A stretch of DNA of 64,000 nt, from contig JAZKGE010000032.1 of the NCBI GenBank assembly GCA_040386075.1, positions 1 to 64,000 of the forward strand, written 5' to 3'. The notes beneath the pieces were generated by a model that saw only the letters and a program-made list of their open reading frames with translations, did not search any database and was not told the origin of the DNA. The DNA comes from UBA4416 sp040386075. Its GTDB lineage: Bacteria; Bacteroidota; Bacteroidia; B-17B0; Aurantibacillaceae. The translations under genes were made by a program, and so were the position numbers. Shown here in pieces: positions 1 through 7,701 of the stretch (position 1 is the first letter of the stretch; each line of letters opens with the position of its first letter).

Positions 1-87
1 AAAATTCAAACAGCTATGATCATCGCTGCAGCCCTTGTAGAAGGTGTTGCATTATTCGGTGTGGTAGTTGCTTTAATGTCGAAGTAA
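1..87 (+). CDS. atpE: ATP synthase F0 subunit c, C-terminal part
   Basis: The reading frame is open from base 1 and ends with TAA at 85-87, giving the last 28 residues of a membrane helix. The segment AAALVEGVALFGVVVA is the second transmembrane helix of the proteolipid c subunit, and the Glu in LVEG is the carboxylate that carries the ion through the F0 rotor. The gene is cut by the window edge. It is the first visible gene of an atpEFHAG run and is followed by a strong hairpin before atpF, which fits the need for many c subunits per complex. Identification rests on the motif plus gene order. Confidence 0.93.
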   Translation, partial: KIQTAMIIAAALVEGVALFGVVVALMSK

Positions 88-99
88 TCTTCAACAAAC

Positions 100-136
100 A
101 AACCAAAGCTATTACGGTTGGTAATAGCTTTGGTTT
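100..136 (+). terminator. Perfect 16-bp hairpin between atpE and atpF
   Basis: Bases 100-115 are exactly complementary to 121-136 around a GGTTG loop. It begins 12 bases after the atpE stop. There is no long U-run after it (TTTAAAT only), so it may be a partial terminator or an RNA-stabilising 3' end rather than a full stop. Such an element between c-subunit and b-subunit genes could set their expression ratio. Confidence 0.6.
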
Positions 137-170
137 AAATTATTTGGTTAAAAAAATTACTCGCGACGTT

Positions 171-195
171 TGTCAGTTCGAGCGGAGTTGAGAAC
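171..195. repeat. REP-like short interspersed element (possible)
   Basis: The stretch TGTCAGTTCGAGCGGAGTTG followed by AGAAC resembles a short interspersed repeat that I recall from many Bacteroidetes genomes (GTCAGTTCGAG...CGAGAAC). It lies in the atpE-atpF gap. Only one copy was seen in this window, so the assignment rests on resemblance alone. Confidence 0.3.
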
Positions 196-224
196 AAAAA
201 GAGTACAACTAAAAACAATATAAA

Positions 225-737
225 ATGAACTTATTTATTTTAGCAAGTTTAATAGAACCAGCAGTTGGTTTGATTTTCTGGACAACTATTACCTTTATCT
301 TATTATTGGTATTGTTAGGCAAATTTGCCTGGAAGCCCATTTTAAATGCGATCAAAACCCGTGAAAAAGGAATTGAAGATGCTTTAGCAAGCGCCGAAAG
401 AGCATTGAACGACATGCGTGAATTGAAATCAAACAATGAAAAAAGTTTGGCAGAAGCACGTGCTGCACGCGATATGCTTATGAAAGAAGCACGCGACACT
501 AAAGATGTGATCATTGCTGAAGCAAAAGCAAAAGCTCAGGCAGATGCAGAAAGAATTATGTCATCTGCACGTGAGCAGATCACTAACGAAAAAAATGCAG
601 CAGTTGCCGAATTGAAAAATCAGGTAGCAACTTTATCTATTGAAATTGCCGAGAAGATCTTGCGCAGCGAATTGTCAAGCGATGAAAAACAAAAAGCATT
701 GGTAAACAACTTAATGAAGGACGTAAACTTAAACTAA
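225..737 (+). CDS. atpF: ATP synthase F0 subunit b
   Basis: 170 residues. One N-terminal membrane helix (about residues 11-33, VGLIFWTTITFILLLVLLGKF) is followed by a long charged, Ala/Glu/Lys-rich coiled coil, the architecture of the b subunit that forms the peripheral stalk linking F0 to the F1 head. Length is typical for the family. The ATG start gives the short periplasmic N-terminus seen in relatives. It lies between atpE and atpH, and its stop is one base from the atpH start, so the two are almost certainly translated from one message. Confidence 0.96.
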   Translation: MNLFILASLIEPAVGLIFWTTITFILLLVLLGKFAWKPILNAIKTREKGIEDALASAERALNDMRELKSNNEKSLAEARAARDMLMKEARDTKDVIIAEAKAKAQADAERIMSSAREQITNEKNAAVAELKNQVATLSIEIAEKILRSELSSDEKQKALVNNLMKDVNLN

Positions 738-738
738 C

Positions 739-1278
739 ATGATAGTTGCATCAAGATACGCTAAATCATTATTGGACCTTGCCGTTGAAAAAGGGCAGCT
801 TGAAGCTGTTTATGCTGATATACGCCAGGTACAAGCTGTTTGCGAAGAATCCAGAGAATTTATCAATTTTTTAAACAGCCCGATCATTAAATCAGATAAA
901 AAAATTGCAACTATCAAAGCTATATTTGATGGTAAATTAAATGCGATCACATCTGGTTTTTTAAGCATCGTAGCTTCTAAAAGAAGGGAAAGTATTATTC
1001 CTGAAATGGCAAACAGCTTTATCGAACAATACCGCTCCCATAAAAATATTTTAACAGCTGTTGTAACATCAGCTAACGGGTTGGATGCTGCTACTAAACA
1101 AAAAGCATTAGACCTTGTAAAATCTCAAATGAATGGCGAAGTTGAATTAGTAGAGAAAGTAAACCCAAACATCATCGGAGGATTTGTTTTAAAAATTGGC
1201 GATAAACAGTTGGATAAATCAGTTGCCCGTCAGTTATCAAACATGAAAAAAGAATTAACAAACAAAGCATTAAACTAA
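739..1278 (+). CDS. atpH: ATP synthase F1 subunit delta
   Basis: 179 residues. It opens with IVASRYAKSLLDLAVEKGQLE, the signature of delta/OSCP proteins, and ends with the conserved region NPNIIGGFVLKIGDKQLDKS. Delta caps the alpha3beta3 head and holds the b-subunit stalk. The start is one base after the atpF stop and the end is seven bases before atpA, consistent with one operon. Length fits the bacterial family (about 175-185). Confidence 0.96.
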   Translation: MIVASRYAKSLLDLAVEKGQLEAVYADIRQVQAVCEESREFINFLNSPIIKSDKKIATIKAIFDGKLNAITSGFLSIVASKRRESIIPEMANSFIEQYRSHKNILTAVVTSANGLDAATKQKALDLVKSQMNGEVELVEKVNPNIIGGFVLKIGDKQLDKSVARQLSNMKKELTNKALN

Positions 1279-1285
1279 TAATAAA

Positions 1286-2863
1286 ATGGCTGAAGTAAAA
1301 CCAGCAGAAGTATCTGCAATTTTAAGACAACAATTATCAGGCTTCAAATCAGAAGCTGAATTGGAAGAAGTTGGATCTGTATTACAAGTAGGTGATGGTA
1401 TCGCCCGTATTTACGGTTTATCTAAAGTTCAATCAGGTGAGCTGATCGAATTTGAAACAGGTTTACAAGGAATTGTATTGAACCTTGAGGAAGATAACGT
1501 AGGTGCTGTATTATTAGGTGCAAGCGTTGGGATCAGCGAAGGTTCTTCGGTAAAACGTACAGGACGTATCGCATCTATTAAAGTAGGTGAAGGTATGTTA
1601 GGCCGTGTTATTGATACTTTAGGAAATCCTATCGATGGTAAAGGACCAATTCAGGGAACTACTTACGAATTACCTTTAGAGCGTAAAGCACCGGGTGTAA
1701 TTTATCGTCAGCCGGTTACTGAGCCATTACAAACTGGTATCAAAGCAATTGATGCGATGATCCCGATTGGCCGTGGGCAACGTGAGTTGATCATTGGTGA
1801 TCGTCAAACAGGTAAAACAACGGTTGCCTTGGATACCATCATTAACCAAAAAGAATTTTATGATGCAGGCAAACCTGTATTCTGTATATATGTAGCAATC
1901 GCACAAAAAGGTTCTACTGTTGCGAACGTTGTTCGTACTTTAGAAGAGAATGGTGCAATGGCTTATACTGTAGTAGTTGCGGCTAACGCTTCTGATCCTG
2001 CGCCAATGCAATTCTACGCTCCGTTTGCTGGTGCAGCGGTTGGCGAGTTCTTTAGAGATACTGGTCGTCCGGCTTTGATCATTTATGATGATTTATCTAA
2101 ACAAGCTGTAGCTTACCGTGAGGTGTCATTATTATTACGTCGTCCTCCTGGACGTGAGGCGTATCCTGGTGACGTTTTCTACCTTCACAGTAGATTATTA
2201 GAACGTGCAGCTAAGATCAATGCTTCTGATGAGATCGCTAAAAACATGAACGATTTACCCGAATCTTTAAAACCAATTGTAAAAGGTGGCGGTTCATTAA
2301 CAGCTTTACCAATTATTGAAACACAAGCTGGTGACGTTTCTGCATACATTCCAACGAATGTAATTTCGATTACTGATGGTCAGATATTCTTAGAAACAAA
2401 TTTATTTAACTCAGGTGTTCGTCCGGCAATTAACGTAGGTATTTCTGTATCTCGTGTAGGTGGTAACGCTCAAATTAAATCAATGAAAAAAGTAGCAGGT
2501 ACTTTAAAATTAGATCAGGCTCAATACCGTGAGTTAGAGGCTTTCTCTAAATTCGGTTCTGATTTGGATGCTGCAACAAAATCTGTACTAGATAAAGGTG
2601 CCCGTAACGTGGAAATTTTGAAACAAGCTAACGCTTCTCCACTACGTGTTGAACAACAAATTGCGATCATTTACTTAGGAACTAAAAACTTATTACGTTC
2701 TATTCCGGTAAACAGAGTTAAAGAATTTGAAAAAGAATTCTTAGACATGTGCGAACGCAAAAACAAAGAACAATTGGATGCTTTAAAAGCAGGTAAATTT
2801 GATGACTCTATCACGAGTGTATTAGAAGCTACTGCAAAAGAGTTATCAGCAAAATATAATTAA
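1286..2863 (+). CDS. atpA: ATP synthase F1 subunit alpha
   Basis: 525 residues. The nucleotide-binding P-loop GDRQTGKT and the family signature PAINVGISVSRVGG are both intact, as are the N-terminal beta-barrel (VLQVGDGIARIYGL) and the C-terminal helical domain. Alpha forms the hexameric head with beta and carries the non-catalytic nucleotide sites. The length is slightly above the E. coli protein (513), usual for Bacteroidetes. Spacing of seven bases from atpH indicates co-transcription. The partner beta-subunit gene (atpD) is not downstream as it is in E. coli. Confidence 0.98.
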   Translation: MAEVKPAEVSAILRQQLSGFKSEAELEEVGSVLQVGDGIARIYGLSKVQSGELIEFETGLQGIVLNLEEDNVGAVLLGASVGISEGSSVKRTGRIASIKVGEGMLGRVIDTLGNPIDGKGPIQGTTYELPLERKAPGVIYRQPVTEPLQTGIKAIDAMIPIGRGQRELIIGDRQTGKTTVALDTIINQKEFYDAGKPVFCIYVAIAQKGSTVANVVRTLEENGAMAYTVVVAANASDPAPMQFYAPFAGAAVGEFFRDTGRPALIIYDDLSKQAVAYREVSLLLRRPPGREAYPGDVFYLHSRLLERAAKINASDEIAKNMNDLPESLKPIVKGGGSLTALPIIETQAGDVSAYIPTNVISITDGQIFLETNLFNSGVRPAINVGISVSRVGGNAQIKSMKKVAGTLKLDQAQYRELEAFSKFGSDLDAATKSVLDKGARNVEILKQANASPLRVEQQIAIIYLGTKNLLRSIPVNRVKEFEKEFLDMCERKNKEQLDALKAGKFDDSITSVLEATAKELSAKYN

Positions 2864-2929
2864 TTTGAAAATGTGTTGATGTGCTAAATTTGCATATCAA
2901 CACATTATTTAATTAGCACATTAATTGAG

Positions 2930-3808
2930 ATGCCAAATTTAAAAGAAGTAAGAAATAGAATTGTATCCGTTGGTTCAACCATGCAGATCACCAGTGCCAT
3001 GAAAATGGTAAGTGCTGCTAAATTGAAACGTGCACAGGATGCTATTACGCAAATGCGTCCGTATGCTAACAAGCTACAGGAAATATTACAGAACGTAAGT
3101 TCAAGTTTAGACACTTCTGAAAATGCTTATGCGCGTAGTACAACAGGTAAAAACGTATTGTTGGTTGTTATTTCTTCTAATCGTGGATTAGCAGGGGGTT
3201 TTAACGCTAACGTGATCAAAAAGGCCTGGAGCTTAATTAAAAACGAATGCCAGGGCCAAAACGTATCGGTTATCTGTATCGGTAAAAAAGCGAACGATGC
3301 TTTTAAACGCACTGAACACCACATTCATGGAACCGATCTGCCACACAATTTAAATGAGATCTTTGATCGCTTAACTTATGATAATGTTGCCCCGATCGCA
3401 GAAAAGATCATGGAAACATTTGTAAACAAAGAATTTGATAAGATCGTATTGGTTTACAATCAATTTAAAAACGCAGCTGTACAAATTGTGCAGGACGAAC
3501 AATTCTTGCCTGTTCAGGCATCTGCAAGTGCAGGGTCTTCTTCAGGTACAGATTACATATTTGAACCAAGTAAAGAATTTATCGTGAGCGATCTGATCCC
3601 ACGTTCTTTAAAAACACAGTTCTATAAAGCTTTATTGGATTCATTAGCCTCTGAGCACGGTGCACGTATGACAGCGATGCACAAAGCAACAGATAATGCT
3701 AAGGACATGTTACGCGATCTGAAGATCAGTTACAACAAAGCCCGTCAAACAGCTATTACTACAGAGATCCTGGAGATCGTAGCCGGTGCCGAAGCATTGA
3801 ACGGATAA
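2930..3808 (+). CDS. atpG: ATP synthase F1 subunit gamma
   Basis: 292 residues. The N-terminal helix (MPNLKEVRNRIVSVGSTMQI) and C-terminal helix (AMHKATDNAKDMLRDL...YNKARQTAITTEILEIVAGAEAL) are the two strands of the rotor coiled coil that turns inside the alpha/beta ring. The central Rossmann-like part is present (NVLLVVISSNRGLAGGFNAN). It is the last gene of the run: a rho-independent terminator begins 16 bases after its stop. The 66-base gap after atpA holds an imperfect inverted repeat around CACATTA but no evident promoter. Confidence 0.97.
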   Translation: MPNLKEVRNRIVSVGSTMQITSAMKMVSAAKLKRAQDAITQMRPYANKLQEILQNVSSSLDTSENAYARSTTGKNVLLVVISSNRGLAGGFNANVIKKAWSLIKNECQGQNVSVICIGKKANDAFKRTEHHIHGTDLPHNLNEIFDRLTYDNVAPIAEKIMETFVNKEFDKIVLVYNQFKNAAVQIVQDEQFLPVQASASAGSSSGTDYIFEPSKEFIVSDLIPRSLKTQFYKALLDSLASEHGARMTAMHKATDNAKDMLRDLKISYNKARQTAITTEILEIVAGAEALNG

Positions 3809-3823
3809 TCTTTAACATAATTT

Positions 3824-3855
3824 AAAAGCCCTTTGCGTTGTAGAGGGCTTTTTTT
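3824..3855 (+). terminator. Rho-independent terminator of the atp operon
   Basis: AAAAGCCCT (3824-3832) pairs with AGGGCTTTT (3844-3852), followed by a run of T to 3855. It ends the atpEFHAG transcript. Confidence 0.85.
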
Positions 3856-3864
3856 GTATATTTA
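3832..3864 (+). promoter_or_regulatory. Candidate promoter of the FG-GAP exoprotein gene
   Basis: TTTG (3832-3835), a 21-base spacer, then TATATTTA (3857-3864), one mismatch from the Bacteroidetes TTTG / TAnnTTTG pattern. The -33 box would lie inside the atp terminator stem. The leader to the ATG at 3873 would be only a few bases. Confidence 0.3.
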
Positions 3865-3872
3865 AATTATAT

Positions 3873-6764
3873 ATGAGTAAAACACTATGCACCTTGATTT
3901 GTTTAATGGGTGCACTTCATATTGAAGCACAAATAAATTTTTCTTCGGCATCTTATTATGGCGTTGGCCAACAGCCTTTATCTGTCACATCAGCCGATTT
4001 CAATAATGATGGAAAACTAGATTTGGCGGTTGCTAATAATCTTACGCCGATGAATGTTTCTGTTTTAATAGGAACTGGAACCGGTAGCTTTTCTACAGCC
4101 TCTAATTATACGAGCTTAGGATCTAATGCTTTTTCTATAATATCTAAGGACTTTAATAGTGATGGTAATGCTGATTTAGCTGTTGCTAATTTTGCTTCTG
4201 ATGATGTTTCTATTTTTTTAGGTACAGGTACAGGGAGTTTTATCACCGCTGTTAAATACCCTGCTGGAGATACCCCTTGGTCTATAACCTCTGCTGATTT
4301 TAATAGCGATGGAAAAGTGGATTTAGCTGTAGCGAATAGTAATTCAAATAGTGTTTCTGTTTTGATGGGAACTGGCACAGGCTCTTTTTCGCCTGCAGTT
4401 AATTTCGGAGTAGGAACAAATCCACGTTCAGTAATTGCTGTTGATTTTAATGGTGATGGTAAATATGATATTGGTACAGCTAATTATGGTTCGTCAAGTA
4501 TTTCTAAGTTAATTGGCACGGGCACAGGAAGCTTTATGCCGGCAGTTAATTATACTGTAGGAGCGAATCCACATTCTTTAACTTCTACAGATTTTAATGG
4601 TGATGGCATACTCGATTTAGCTACAGTTCATTATAATTCATCCAGTCTTTCTGTGTTTATTGGTACAAGTACAGGAAGTTTTGTGATAGCCTCTAATTAT
4701 GCGATAGGAGCAAATCCAAATACGGTAACATCCGCTGATTTTAATGGCGATGGTAAGAGTGACTTGCTAACTGCTAATTGGGGATCAAATACAGTGTCTG
4801 TATTGAAAGGTATTGGTACCGGTAGTTTTTCTCCAGCGCTTAATTTTGGAGTTAATGTTAGTCCAAATGAGGCAACTACCGGTGATTTTAATGGTGACGG
4901 TAAAACGGATATAGCAACCGCTAATTACGGCACAAACAATGCATCTGTTTTATTGAATATAACACCTCCCATTGCAGAATCCCTCAATTTTGATGGTGTA
5001 AATGATCATATAGATATTTCAAATAGTGTAGCATTACAAATAGATACAGGCACAATAGAGGCATGGATTAAGATACCTGGTTCAGGAGCAGGAACCGGAC
5101 TTAGGGGAATTGTTGTTAAAGAAAATGCTTACGGGTTATTTTTAAATGATAATATTCTTTGTACTTATGACTGGAGTACAGCTACTACAAATACAGTTGG
5201 AATACTTTTAAATGACAATAACTGGCATCACGTGGCCTTATCATTTAAAAGTGGAATTGCTAACGGTTCTCAGTTTTATATCGATGGAATTGAAACAGGA
5301 TTACCTTTTACCTATAGTATAAATAGTCATGCATCGCAACTCACTATAGGCACAAATAATGCTAATGCACATCAATTAAAAGGATCCATAGATGAGGTAA
5401 GGATCTGGAGTTTGTTGCGCACCCAATGCGAAATTAACACCTATAAAAATTGTGAAATAATTAATCCAACTACAGGCTTGGTTGCTAATTATCATTTTAA
5501 TCAGGGCTTTAATTCCGGGATGAATACAGGAGAAACGATTCTATATGATGCAAGCGGTAATGCTGGTATCGGGACGCTTACAGGGTTTGCATTAGTAACA
5601 AATACAATAAGTAATTGGGTGTCTCCCGGGGGAGTTGTTAGTGGTTATACTGCAATACTACAACCCCCTGTGATTGGAACAACAGTAACAAATTCAGTGA
5701 TATGCAGCGGAGACTATACTATATTAAGTGGTACAGGCGCTAATAGTTATATATGGTCCGACGGCATTACAAATGCGGTATCGTTTACACCCACGATAAC
5801 TAATACTTATACAGTTACAGGAACTAATACACTTACCGGATGCAGTAATACAGCAGTAAATACTGTTACAGTTAATGCTTTACCAACCATATCGGTAACA
5901 AGTGGGGCAATTTGTTCGGGGCAATCATTTACTATGATTCCGGGTGGAGCAAGTACCTATACGTTTAGCAGCGGAACTGACGTTGTAACACCGGTTGCAG
6001 ATGTTAGTTATAGTGTAGCCGGAACAAGCTCTTTGGGTTGTTTAAGTTCAAATGTGGCTGTAAGTTCAATAACAGTTAACCCGGCCCCAACAATATCAGT
6101 AACAAATGGGGCAATTTGTTCAGGGCAATCATTTACTATGATCCCGGTAGGAGCAAGTACGTATACGTTTAGCAGCGGAACTGACGTTGTAACGCCGGTT
6201 GCAGACATTAGTTATAGTATCACCGGAACAAGCTCTTTGGGTTGTTTAAGTTCAAATGTTGCCGTAAGCTCAATAACCGTTAATGCATTACCCACAATAA
6301 ATGCAAGTACTACTAACACTTTATTATGTGTTGGTCAAACAGCAACTTTAACTGCAAGTGGCTCAGCAACAAGTTATACATGGAACGCAAGCTCTAATGC
6401 AATCAGCATTGCAGTAAGTCCCATAACAACCACTGTTTATACTATAACAGGAACTGATGCAGTAGGGTGTTTAAATACAACAACAATTACACAAGATGTA
6501 AGCTTATGTACTTCCATCGATAATTTATCAGTTAAGAAAAACATACTAAATATTTATCCTAATCCAACCACAGGCATATTTATAATTGAATTAAATGAAC
6601 AGTCTTCTGTAATTGTAACTAGTATTTATGGCCACATAATCTATTCTGAAAAATTAGAAGTTGGAAAACATAGTATTGAACTCGAAAAACTCCCAGCCGG
6701 TCTATATTTTGTTAAAGCCATTAAAAATGACAAATGCCATACAATTAAATTAATAAAAGAGTAA
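3873..6764 (+). CDS. T9SS type A exoprotein with seven FG-GAP repeats, LamG and Ig-like domains
   Basis: 963 residues. A signal peptide (about residues 1-20, ending HIEAQ) is followed by seven FG-GAP/VCBS repeats of about 46 residues, each with a calcium-loop-like DFNxDGxxDLxxAN core (residues about 37-360); these normally build a beta-propeller. Next come a LamG/concanavalin-like domain (about 365-515), four Ig-like repeats (about 605-870), two of them nearly identical, and a T9SS type A C-terminal domain starting at NIYPNPTTG (about 890 to the end) that directs export and anchoring at the cell surface. Probably an adhesin or ligand-binding surface protein; the ligand cannot be read from sequence. 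It sits alone between the atp terminator and the desaturase. Confidence 0.88.
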   Translation: MSKTLCTLICLMGALHIEAQINFSSASYYGVGQQPLSVTSADFNNDGKLDLAVANNLTPMNVSVLIGTGTGSFSTASNYTSLGSNAFSIISKDFNSDGNADLAVANFASDDVSIFLGTGTGSFITAVKYPAGDTPWSITSADFNSDGKVDLAVANSNSNSVSVLMGTGTGSFSPAVNFGVGTNPRSVIAVDFNGDGKYDIGTANYGSSSISKLIGTGTGSFMPAVNYTVGANPHSLTSTDFNGDGILDLATVHYNSSSLSVFIGTSTGSFVIASNYAIGANPNTVTSADFNGDGKSDLLTANWGSNTVSVLKGIGTGSFSPALNFGVNVSPNEATTGDFNGDGKTDIATANYGTNNASVLLNITPPIAESLNFDGVNDHIDISNSVALQIDTGTIEAWIKIPGSGAGTGLRGIVVKENAYGLFLNDNILCTYDWSTATTNTVGILLNDNNWHHVALSFKSGIANGSQFYIDGIETGLPFTYSINSHASQLTIGTNNANAHQLKGSIDEVRIWSLLRTQCEINTYKNCEIINPTTGLVANYHFNQGFNSGMNTGETILYDASGNAGIGTLTGFALVTNTISNWVSPGGVVSGYTAILQPPVIGTTVTNSVICSGDYTILSGTGANSYIWSDGITNAVSFTPTITNTYTVTGTNTLTGCSNTAVNTVTVNALPTISVTSGAICSGQSFTMIPGGASTYTFSSGTDVVTPVADVSYSVAGTSSLGCLSSNVAVSSITVNPAPTISVTNGAICSGQSFTMIPVGASTYTFSSGTDVVTPVADISYSITGTSSLGCLSSNVAVSSITVNALPTINASTTNTLLCVGQTATLTASGSATSYTWNASSNAISIAVSPITTTVYTITGTDAVGCLNTTTITQDVSLCTSIDNLSVKKNILNIYPNPTTGIFIIELNEQSSVIVTSIYGHIIYSEKLEVGKHSIELEKLPAGLYFVKAIKNDKCHTIKLIKE
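5881..6288 (+). repeat. Two tandem copies of a 204-bp unit encoding an Ig-like domain
   Basis: The sequence around GGGGCAATTTGTTCGGGGCA (5904) recurs 204 bp later with few differences, and the similarity continues through the whole unit. Each copy encodes 68 residues, keeping frame. The low divergence points to a recent duplication or gene conversion within the exoprotein gene. Confidence 0.8.
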
Positions 6765-6868
6765 TTTTATACCATAAACAAGGTAGTTTACCAATGTTTA
6801 ACGATAAATTTAAGCAAATAACCACTTTTAATGCTGACCTTTGCAGCACGAACTAACAAACACAAAAA

Positions 6869-7603
6869 ATGATCATTCTTTTATTCCTTATACTTCACTG
6901 GTACCTTTCTCTCTTCGGACAAACATTTTTCTTACATAGGTATAGCGCCCATAAGATGTTCACTATGAATAAATTCTGGGAAAAATTCTTTTATGTTTTT
7001 TCATGGGTTACACAAGGCTCGTCTTACTTAAATGCAAGAGCGTATGCTATCTTACACCGTATGCACCACGCCTATAGCGATACAGAAAAAGATCCTCATA
7101 CACCTCACTTTTTCAAAGATGTATACACAATGATGATGCATACAAAAAAGATCTACAATGATGTATTAAATAAACGCGTTGTTATTGAAGAAAAATTTGA
7201 TCGTAATTTTCCTGAATACCCAAAAGTTGATAAAGTAGCAGATAGCTGGTTTACACGCATTGCCTTTGGTGTAGGTTACTTTATTTTTTATTGCTTTTTT
7301 GCCACACAGTGGTGGATGTTCTTATTATTACCAATTCATTTTTTAATTGGGCCAATACAAGGAGCTATTGTAAACTGGGCGGGACATAAGTATGGTTACC
7401 GCAATTTTGAAGAAGGAGATAAATCTAAAAACACTTTATTCTGGGATGTTTTATTAATGGGAGAATTATTTCAAAATAATCATCACCATGCGGGAGCAAA
7501 ACCAAACTTTGCTGCTAAGTGGTACGAGTTTGATCCAACATACCCCATCATTTTATTATTTGATAAACTGCGCATCATTAAGTTGGCGAGAGTTAAGAAG
7601 TAA
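6869..7603 (+). CDS. Acyl-CoA / fatty acid desaturase
   Basis: 244 residues. Three histidine clusters of the membrane di-iron desaturases are present: HRYSAH near residue 24, HRMHH near 64 and NNHHH near 209. Hydrophobic segments flank them (N-terminal MIILLFLILHWYLSLFGQTF and a central pair around VGYFIFYCFFATQWWMFLLL). The family uses O2 to put a double bond, usually at delta-9, into acyl chains of membrane lipids. It is somewhat shorter than eukaryotic homologues, as is common in bacteria. It is monocistronic here, closed by a long terminator, and probably serves membrane fluidity. The exact double-bond position cannot be told. Confidence 0.88.
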   Translation: MIILLFLILHWYLSLFGQTFFLHRYSAHKMFTMNKFWEKFFYVFSWVTQGSSYLNARAYAILHRMHHAYSDTEKDPHTPHFFKDVYTMMMHTKKIYNDVLNKRVVIEEKFDRNFPEYPKVDKVADSWFTRIAFGVGYFIFYCFFATQWWMFLLLPIHFLIGPIQGAIVNWAGHKYGYRNFEEGDKSKNTLFWDVLLMGELFQNNHHHAGAKPNFAAKWYEFDPTYPIILLFDKLRIIKLARVKK

Positions 7604-7621
7604 GAAAGAATACCATATTTT

Positions 7622-7659
7622 AAAAGCCCCGTTTTGAATTTTCAAAACGGGGCTTTTTA
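7622..7659. terminator. Bidirectional terminator between convergent genes
   Basis: A 17-bp perfect stem, 7622-7638 with 7641-7657, with A-run on the left and T-run on the right. It lies between the desaturase (+) and the exoprotein gene ending at 7702 (-) and can serve both. Confidence 0.85.
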
Positions 7660-7701
7660 ATTTAGTTGCGTATAAAAAACACATGTTACTTTACAGACAT
7701 A

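Noticed and set aside
5881..6288. Tandem repeat as a possible CRISPR or satellite
   Set aside because: The 204-bp units are in frame and encode Ig-like domains of an exoprotein; no short repeats with spacers.
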